In this document: positions 1 to 4,888 of the stretch, one piece after another | Layout of the letters: each line of letters starts with the position of its first letter | Position numbering within the stretch: the first letter of the stretch is position 1 | Origin: Planctomycetaceae bacterium | Lineage (GTDB): Bacteria; Planctomycetota; Planctomycetia; Pirellulales; Pirellulaceae | DNA length: 7,168 nucleotides | Assembly: GCA_003501565.1 (NCBI GenBank) | Contig: DNPC01000676.1 | Coordinates: forward strand, 1-7,168 | Direction: 5' to 3' | Notes under the pieces: generated by a model | What the model was told of the DNA's origin: nothing | Seen by the model: only the letters and a program-made list of their open reading frames with translations | The model's database searches: none | Translations under genes and position numbers: made by a program

Positions 1-417
1 GCTCGCGTCATAGTCGTTGGAAAAATACTCGGCGAAACTTGGATCGATGCGTGAATACAGCTTCTGTTTGAATTCCGCATAATCCGGGTGTAGTTTTACG
101 TTTTGATTCCAAAGCCAACGATACCAGGCTTGCAGATCCTTGGGTTCATCAGTGCCAGTCTGGCGGGTCAGAAACTCGCGTAGTGTGGCTCGTGTACGCG
201 CATCTCGGCTGAAACGCAGCGACTCGAGAATCATAGCCGTCTCGCCCACGTCCCAGTTGGTTTCGATCTCACCAAGAGCGCTAATACGAACCGATGCGTC
301 GCGCGCGGTCAGGTTCAGGAAGGTTGCGATGGGTGTTCGGGATTGAGCACACGCGAAACTGGCCGTTGCGAGAGCTTGCAGAAGGCAAAGCGAGACAATC
401 TGTATGCATTTATTCAT
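1..417 (-). CDS. Exported protein, N-terminal part, probably DUF3179 family (partial, runs off window start)
   Basis: The frame is open from an ATG at 417 down to base 1 (139 codons, no stop), so the C-terminal part lies outside the window. Residues 1-24 look like a secretion signal: a Lys near the start, a hydrophobic stretch, then Ala-Cys-Ala before Gln25, which fits signal peptidase I. Cys23 makes a lipoprotein conceivable, but the lipobox is poor. Residues 30-90 look helical and HEAT-like. Residues 95-132 carry Trp98, Trp101 and Trp103, then HPDYAEFKQKLY and IDPSFAEYF. I recall this Trp-rich segment as the region preceding the DUF3179 domain in bacterial secreted proteins of unknown function; the domain itself is not visible here. 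Upstream of the ATG there is only a weak GAGA-type ribosome site. It is transcribed divergently from the 753-3003 pair. I am confident of the gene, less so of the family. Confidence 0.72.
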   Translation of the reverse strand, partial: MNKCIQIVSLCLLQALATASFACAQSRTPIATFLNLTARDASVRISALGEIETNWDVGETAMILESLRFSRDARTRATLREFLTRQTGTDEPKDLQAWYRWLWNQNVKLHPDYAEFKQKLYSRIDPSFAEYFSNDYDAS

Positions 418-661
418 AACCGTATCTCGTCTCTCGAATGGGAAGACTTCCGTACATTGAATTCCTGCCGCTATGATTCCACTCCAGTTCTATCGTGACC
501 TTGGTGGGGGCACCTTCGTGTTTCTAGAGACCTCGGTACGACAGGCCGTAACATAGAGTACGCGTCCGAATGCTCTCAAGTCTGTGCGGTGTTTTACGCT
601 TCCGCGATTCTGGCTGGGCAGCGCATTAGCTCGGTAAGGTAAACCACTTTAAGACTTAGGC

Positions 662-693
662 ACCCGAGCCCTGCGGGTTACGCTGGCACGGGT
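662..693. repeat. Imperfect hairpin, possible dispersed REP-like intergenic repeat
   Basis: ACCCGAGCC at 662-670 can pair with GGCACGGGT at 685-693 in 8 of 9 positions; the only mismatch is A667 opposite A688. The 14-base loop contains a second CGGGT (674-678) that could compete for the same left arm, and CGGGTTA occurs at both 674-680 and 689-695. The GC-rich style resembles palindromic intergenic repeats I recall from Pirellulaceae genomes, but copy number cannot be judged from one window. It ends 59 bases before the ATG at 753, so it could also be a leader structure. No T-run follows it, which argues against a rho-independent terminator. Confidence 0.4.
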
Positions 694-742
694 TAGAATT
701 GTCAGAACGCGTTGAAAACCGGCAAAGGGGATTTGTCCGAAC

Positions 743-747
743 AAGGA
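743..747 (+). promoter_or_regulatory. Ribosome binding site deciding the start at 753
   Basis: AAGGA sits five bases before the ATG at 753. The same frame is open upstream to a TTG at 699, but that codon lacks a comparable site and would add 18 polar residues ahead of the membrane anchor. The ATG is therefore the preferred start. Confidence 0.65.
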
Positions 748-752
748 CGAAC

Positions 753-1517
753 ATGAAATTATCGTTACAGATTTTGGCTGGATTGCTGATTGTGGGTGGC
801 ATCGCGTATGGCGTGCGGATCGGCGGAAATAACCGTGATGTTGCGGCCGAAATTGCCGAGCTTGAATCCGTAGTTGGACGTTTCGAAATCGAAAATGAAG
901 ACCGCGTCCACATCATTGCAATTGAGAATCCGCAAATTGCGCCGGAAGTCCGGCAGCGCATTGATAGAGTCTGGCAATTCGCGATTTACCGTCCGGCAGG
1001 CTACGATTGTAAACTGCACTGTTCGCAATTTGTCGCCAGCGACGGAGTCCGCGGCTTGCACGGAGAGCTTGGAGTTTCGCCAACGAACAGCGACCGATCC
1101 ACGGATACATTGACGGTCAGCTTGGTCGAATTAGATGATCGCCTAGATTTCTTTTACTCGTTTAGTGGCTTTAGTGGCACACTTCGATCCTACCCAGTCC
1201 GGCAATCGGCGAACAGTGACGCACTGGTGGTGAAGACCCTGGTTGGGAACCGCGAACCTGCAAGGTCATTCGACCGTGACACCGTACTTTCGATCCTCAA
1301 GGTCTACGATCCCAACAGTCCAGCGGAAGCAGAAATCGCTGGTGACACCGCCGACACTTTCACCTGGGCTAGCTTCGTATTGTGCCCCGCTTCGCGCGAA
1401 CAGGAGTTCGAAGCACTCAGTTCAGGCGACTGGCAAGCAGGAGTTTCGACCGCCGAAACGACTACGCGCGTTGCCGTGCCAGATTGGATCGCTCAAGGAG
1501 CGCAGCGTGAAAAGTGA
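753..1517 (+). CDS. Membrane-anchored hypothetical protein, first gene of a coupled pair
   Basis: I do not recognise a named family. The product from the ATG at 753 is 254 residues. Residues 3-21 form one hydrophobic segment after Met-Lys, either a signal anchor or an uncleaved signal peptide, so the rest should face the periplasm. Residues 29-45 are acidic and helical (AAEIAELESVVGRF). A conserved-looking block follows: a run of beta-prone residues at 50-58, Trp74, then IYRPAGYDCKLHC at 78-90. Cys86 and Cys90 (CxxxC) and Cys211 are the only cysteines and could form a disulfide or bind something. Residues 105-165 look beta-rich, with FFYSFSGFSGTL. The gene overlaps the next by 11 bases, and that gene's ribosome site lies inside this one, which suggests co-expression. 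The reading frame is secure; the function is unknown. Planctomycete genomes carry many lineage-specific proteins of this style. Confidence 0.82.
   Translation: MKLSLQILAGLLIVGGIAYGVRIGGNNRDVAAEIAELESVVGRFEIENEDRVHIIAIENPQIAPEVRQRIDRVWQFAIYRPAGYDCKLHCSQFVASDGVRGLHGELGVSPTNSDRSTDTLTVSLVELDDRLDFFYSFSGFSGTLRSYPVRQSANSDALVVKTLVGNREPARSFDRDTVLSILKVYDPNSPAEAEIAGDTADTFTWASFVLCPASREQEFEALSSGDWQAGVSTAETTTRVAVPDWIAQGAQREK
1495..1500 (+). promoter_or_regulatory. Ribosome binding site inside the upstream gene, deciding the GTG start at 1507
   Basis: AAGGAG lies six bases before a GTG at 1507, near-ideal spacing for initiation. It sits within the last codons of the 753-1517 gene, just before that gene's TGA at 1515-1517. 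This arrangement is typical of translational coupling. It rejects the much longer open frame, which begins at 1243 and would overlap the upstream gene by about 275 bases. Confidence 0.8.
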
Positions 1518-3003
1518 TCCTAGTCTCCTTACACGAGTTTACCTTGCATTAGGTCGAGCGCGATTTTCACTATCCGGGATCCTAGTCGCCATTGCCGCAG
1601 CGGCTGTTTGGGCGGCGGCCAGCAATCTTCACCTTGAGAACCTCGAATTACGTCGGAATCGAGATGCCCTTAAACAACTTGCGCGGCGTCTGCGAGTGAG
1701 CGACCCAACGGAGCTTGCGAGGACAATCTGGCCCAAGGTCGCGGATAACTACGAAACCTACGAGATATTCATTCCAGATGGTCAAAGCTACGATTTACAC
1801 TTGGCAGTCGGCGTACTTACCAAGGACAGCTTGCCCATTCCCGATGAAACGTTTTCGATTGGAGCAGGCCGGCACCGCGTCACCACATACGTTGAAGATA
1901 GCTTAGAAGAGGGCTATCACATTACGATCTATGTGGATGGCGAGGTGGTAATTGACAAATCAATTGATTCGCAGTGGATGCCAAAAGGCTGGAATTCTGC
2001 CGAGGCAATTCGTTGGACAACACCACCACCGGACCCCAAGCAGGAGATGCAACTTCAAGCCGTCCAGTATTCCCCTCACTCCGAATTTGAGTTGTTCGGA
2101 CTGGGAAACGACCAATTCATGAGCATGCCTGGCTACAGGATTTGGATCGACGCGTCGAACGTTGATCATCAGACCGCATCGCCGTTTATCGGCCGAAACG
2201 CTACAGAACCAGAGTCTCTGATTGGATTGCGAGATGGTCTTCGATACCAACGGCCATTTGGGGACGATTACGAGTGGTCTTTTACTTGCCCAATGTTGGC
2301 GGTAACCTCCCCAGTAATCCGGCTAAACGCCGAATTCATGGTCAACGGTGAATCGGTGCTTTCGAAAAACACTGTTGGATTTCAGGGGTGGCGAACACTT
2401 CGAGTTGCAGACTCTGGGGATACGGGGTTGCGAATGCAACTGAAAGCTGAATTGGCAACACAGCAAACAGTTCAACCTGTTGTAGAACTGCTCTGGGACT
2501 TAAAACGCCCCGACTCGGTCGGTCTCCGAGTTCCTGACGTGCAGGCCAACCGAGTATTGGATTCACTTCGTCTACGCATCGAAAACCGTCCGAATCACCT
2601 GTGGCGAGAAATCTCTACAGGCAAAGGTTGGCGCGACGTCCGTCAAGATATCCAAGTCGCCTCCAACGGAACTGCACCATTGGAGCTAAGTGGCGATAGT
2701 GCAACGGTTAGCTTTCGTTGGAGGACAGACTATAGAGTCCCACTGCAGTACCTTGGGCAACCCGGACACGGGCTGGGAGTGTACTACGGATTGAGTCAAT
2801 ACCCAGGTTTACCAACTGAGTTTGCCCTCGAGATACCCACTGCACTTGCGCCGAAACTGGAAATCGAAACCACAGACCAGCACCCTGCGATCAATATCAA
2901 AGAAATGCCCGACGGACGATTCATTGAGGCGATTGTGTTAGACGTCGATGCCACATTGGGTGAATGGATCTGGCTGACAGTGAAACCGATACGCACCGAA
3001 TGA
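1507..3003 (+). CDS. Membrane-anchored hypothetical protein with large beta-rich ectodomain, second gene of pair
   Basis: I do not recognise a named family. The GTG start at 1507 gives 498 residues. A short cytoplasmic N-terminus with several basic residues precedes a membrane segment at about 20-38. That segment opens with arginine-Phe-Ser-Leu, a membrane-anchor start I associate with planctomycete proteins. Residues 43-63 (ENLELRRNRDALKQLARRL) look like a short helix or coiled coil. The remaining 430 residues lack further membrane spans and read as beta-strand-rich: IFIPDGQSYDLHL at 87-99, then YHITIYVDGEVVID, and near the end TVSFRWRTDYRVPLQYLG from about 400. No catalytic signature stands out; a structural or ligand-binding role is possible but unproven. 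The protein appears to lack cysteine outside CPML near the middle of the ectodomain. It is expressed with the 753 gene through an 11-base overlap, and its stop faces the convergent gene at 3147-4664. Confidence 0.85.
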   Translation: MKSDPSLLTRVYLALGRARFSLSGILVAIAAAAVWAAASNLHLENLELRRNRDALKQLARRLRVSDPTELARTIWPKVADNYETYEIFIPDGQSYDLHLAVGVLTKDSLPIPDETFSIGAGRHRVTTYVEDSLEEGYHITIYVDGEVVIDKSIDSQWMPKGWNSAEAIRWTTPPPDPKQEMQLQAVQYSPHSEFELFGLGNDQFMSMPGYRIWIDASNVDHQTASPFIGRNATEPESLIGLRDGLRYQRPFGDDYEWSFTCPMLAVTSPVIRLNAEFMVNGESVLSKNTVGFQGWRTLRVADSGDTGLRMQLKAELATQQTVQPVVELLWDLKRPDSVGLRVPDVQANRVLDSLRLRIENRPNHLWREISTGKGWRDVRQDIQVASNGTAPLELSGDSATVSFRWRTDYRVPLQYLGQPGHGLGVYYGLSQYPGLPTEFALEIPTALAPKLEIETTDQHPAINIKEMPDGRFIEAIVLDVDATLGEWIWLTVKPIRTE

Positions 3004-3027
3004 CCTCTTACCCACGCTCGCAGTGCT

Positions 3028-3051
3028 CTCTGTTACGACTCAAAGTCAGAG
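3028..3051 (+). terminator. Weak stem-loop after the 1507-3003 gene
   Basis: CTCTG (3028-3032) plus ACT (3038-3040) can pair with AGT (3044-3046) plus CAGAG (3047-3051). The stem has a five-base bulge and a three-base loop, and TAATATTCTTT follows. The position, 25 bases after the stop, suits a terminator. However, the bulge, the tight loop and the interrupted T-tract make it weak. Confidence 0.25.
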
Positions 3052-3094
3052 TAATATTCTTTGGCCAGCCGTGAAAGACACCATCACAAAGAAG

Positions 3095-3140
3095 GCCAGC
3101 TATGGTCGCCGAGTCATAAGGGACAATTTGCCCAGCTGGC
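3095..3140 (-). terminator. Long-loop inverted repeat just after the SDR gene stop
   Basis: GCCAGCT (3095-3101) and AGCTGGC (3134-3140) form a perfect seven-base inverted repeat with a 32-base loop. It lies directly beyond the stop of the minus-strand gene. Read on the minus strand, the stem is followed by CTTCTTTG, a short pyrimidine-rich tail. The long loop makes it a poor intrinsic terminator, but no better candidate exists in this 143-base convergent gap. Confidence 0.25.
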
Positions 3141-3146
3141 GTGCGC

Positions 3147-4664
3147 CTACAAGTCATTCGCCGCAGTCTCGGCTTGGCGGCGGATGCCGTGGAGCATTTT
3201 GCCAAACACAATTGCGTGGGCGGGAACGACGGAATACCAGTAGGCAAGGCCTATCAAGCCTAGCGGCCGGAAGCGGGCCGTTTGAAAGAGCTTGGAAGTG
3301 TTGGCCCCAGTCGGTTCAACGCGGAACTCAAGTTCTCCTGTGCCCGGCAGTTTCATCTCTGCTCTTAAGCGCAGCCGGTGGTCATCCACAAACGTCACCC
3401 GCCAAAAATCGAGCGCCTCGCCATGTCGTATAGTCTTTGGATCTCTTCTTCCCCGCCGCAGCCCCGGCCCACCTATCGCTTGGTCCATCCAGCCACGCAA
3501 ATGCCATAGCCAGTCAGCGCCCCAGTATCCATGCCCGCCGTCGATTTGACTGAACGCCTCGAAGACTCTGTTCGCCGGCGCGGCCACCTCAGTAGACCGC
3601 TCGTCCAAGAACACAGTGCCGCCCGACCAATCCGGATCCGTCGGAATCTCGCCAGCACTAGCCCAACGTGTTTCGGGGCTCCCAATTTTCCCAAGTGCCG
3701 CCTCAACGGCTTGTTCGACCGTAAACAACGGGCCTGGCATCAATTGCTGAGCCTCGTCGTTGCGGCAGACCGTCTTGTTACGCAGACCTTCAGCAAGCGG
3801 CCTGGCGATTTTAGGTGTAACCGGCGTTACCCAGCCAATCCAGTAAGAGCTAAGTGCCGGAGTAAGTACAGGGACTGGTAGAATCCAGCGTTTCTTGAGC
3901 CCCAGTTTTTTCGACATGATTTGAAACATCTGCTCATGCGAAAGTACATCGGGCCCACCAATGTCAAGGGTTTTTCCGGCGGTGTCAGGTGTAGACAAGC
4001 AGGTAACCAAATAGCGCAAGACATCCCGGATTGCAATAGGCTGGGTTAGCGTCGATACCCAGCGCGGTGTAATCATGAACGGAAGACGATGGGTTAGGTA
4101 GCGTAACATCTCAAAGGATGCAGAGCCGGAGCCAATGATCATCGCGGCTCGAAAAACGGTCACCTGCGCACCTGAGTCGCGAAGCACCGACTCGACTTCC
4201 CTGCGGCTTTGCAGGTGTTTGCTTAAATCTTCGCCTAGTTCACCAAGACCGCCGAGATAGATGATTCTCTCGCAAGAACTCTCACGCACTGCAGCAGCGA
4301 AATTGGCAGCCAGTTCGTTGTCTTTCTGGCCGAACTGATCACCCGCGGAAATCATCGAGTGAACTAGGTAATAGGCAGCGTCAATATCGCGTAGTGCCGA
4401 CCGCAGTGAAGCTTGGTTGGAAAGATCCCCCTCAACGACTTCGCATCGCTCGTCGCCGATAAACGACATACCGGCAAGCTTGGCAGGATCGCGTGCCAAG
4501 CAGCGGACGCGGTAGCCAGCCTTTAGCAAACGATCAACAAGCCGACCACCGACGTAACCCGTTGCTCCGCAAACCAATACATTCTGTGAGTGTTGTGCGG
4601 CGGAAGAGTTTGGGTTGTCCATTTTGCGTGATCGCAGAATATTGATACGGTGAGCGTTCGTCAT
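3147..4664 (-). CDS. SDR-type NAD(P)-binding protein fused to DUF2867 domain
   Basis: The 505-residue product has two domains. Residues 28-320 form an atypical short-chain dehydrogenase/NmrA-like Rossmann domain. It starts with NVLVCGATGYVGG (28-40, the dinucleotide-binding TGxxGxxG type); Arg54 and Arg58 after strand two suggest NADP(H). EGDL lies at 78-81 and RIIYLGGLGE at 133-142. The classical Tyr-x-x-x-Lys pair is not evident, as in other members of this group. Residues from about 345 to 500 match DUF2867: YWGADWLWHLRGWMDQAIGG, then GLRRGRRDP, DFWRV, AEMKLPG and YWYSVVPAH. SDR-DUF2867 fusions are known in bacteria at about this length; their substrate is unknown. The start is uncertain: ATG 4664 has AAGG only two bases upstream, while the internal ATG at 4622 (Met15) lacks any site but begins closer to the Rossmann strand. 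The gene diverges from pyruvate carboxylase and converges on the 1507 gene, so it is probably a single-gene transcript. Confidence 0.9.
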   Translation of the reverse strand: MTNAHRINILRSRKMDNPNSSAAQHSQNVLVCGATGYVGGRLVDRLLKAGYRVRCLARDPAKLAGMSFIGDERCEVVEGDLSNQASLRSALRDIDAAYYLVHSMISAGDQFGQKDNELAANFAAAVRESSCERIIYLGGLGELGEDLSKHLQSRREVESVLRDSGAQVTVFRAAMIIGSGSASFEMLRYLTHRLPFMITPRWVSTLTQPIAIRDVLRYLVTCLSTPDTAGKTLDIGGPDVLSHEQMFQIMSKKLGLKKRWILPVPVLTPALSSYWIGWVTPVTPKIARPLAEGLRNKTVCRNDEAQQLMPGPLFTVEQAVEAALGKIGSPETRWASAGEIPTDPDWSGGTVFLDERSTEVAAPANRVFEAFSQIDGGHGYWGADWLWHLRGWMDQAIGGPGLRRGRRDPKTIRHGEALDFWRVTFVDDHRLRLRAEMKLPGTGELEFRVEPTGANTSKLFQTARFRPLGLIGLAYWYSVVPAHAIVFGKMLHGIRRQAETAANDL

Positions 4665-4888
4665 ACCTTACGATTGTGGCAACCTGAGGTAAAGAGTGAG
4701 CCGCTGGTGGCTGATGTTCTTCTTATTGTGACCACTGTATCGAGTTCTCGCGCTAGGAAAGCGACGGTCACTTTTATTATCTGTACGCCCAGGCCCCGTC
4801 ACAGCGGTAAGCGTAGATTGCTATGATGAAGGTTTGCCAGGCGGGAAGTGGCCGGGCAAGCTTTCTAAGCGATCGATTGCTACCACGA
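4665..4888. other. Divergent intergenic region between SDR-DUF2867 and pyruvate carboxylase genes
   Basis: This gap of about 224 bases must hold both promoters. For the carboxylase, the best match I see is TATGAT at 4822-4827 with GTCACA at 4798-4803, spaced 18 bases; it is weak at the -35. That -10 overlaps in-frame ATGs at 4823 and 4826, so it would exclude them as starts. TATTAT at 4775-4780 is another AT-rich box without a -35. The gap also contains the nested inverted repeat at 4728-4771. No tRNA or riboswitch core was recognised. Confidence 0.4.
4728..4771. repeat. Nested inverted repeat followed by a T-rich tract, upstream of pyruvate carboxylase
   Basis: GTGACC (4728-4733) pairs perfectly with GGTCAC (4766-4771). 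Inside it, TCGC (4748-4751) pairs with GCGA (4761-4764) around a nine-base loop. A 14-base bulge separates the two stems on the left, with one base on the right. TTTTATTAT follows at once on the plus strand. It could be an operator (GTGACC half-sites), a leader or attenuator hairpin for the carboxylase, or chance. A terminator for an upstream plus-strand transcript is unlikely, because none ends nearby. Confidence 0.35.

Larger units (their letters stand above)
418..752. other. Divergent intergenic region
   Basis: This 335-base gap separates two divergently transcribed genes and must hold both promoters, but I see no convincing -35/-10 pair. The best single box is TAGAAT at 694-699, upstream of the 753 gene, with no good -35 at 16-18 bases. 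A small GGTG-GGGG-CACC stem-loop lies at 503-514 and a larger imperfect hairpin at 662-693 (separate entry). Short ATG-started frames, such as the one at 438, stop within about a dozen codons. I see no RNA gene. Confidence 0.5.

Noticed and set aside
140..346. 68-residue plus-strand frame near the window start
   Set aside because: It is antisense to the exported-protein gene, which has a signal peptide and an uninterrupted frame to the edge. The Arg/Ser-rich product looks like a shadow.
656..1061. Two minus-strand frames overlapping the start of the 753 gene
   Set aside because: They overlap each other and the plus-strand gene, lack ribosome sites and have no recognisable protein features.
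1243..1506. Upstream extension of the 1507-3003 frame
   Set aside because: It overlaps the well-supported 753-1517 gene in another frame, its translation is low-complexity and Pro/Arg/Ser-rich, and a strong ribosome site marks the GTG at 1507 instead.
3063..3100. Direct repeat GGCCAGC at 3063-3069 and 3094-3100
   Set aside because: It is only seven bases long with two copies, so it is expected by chance. No array, attachment site or target-site duplication accompanies it.
3008..3433. Plus- and minus-strand frames across the convergent gap and the 3' end of the SDR gene
   Set aside because: They run into the conserved DUF2867 coding region in other frames and have biased, low-complexity translations.
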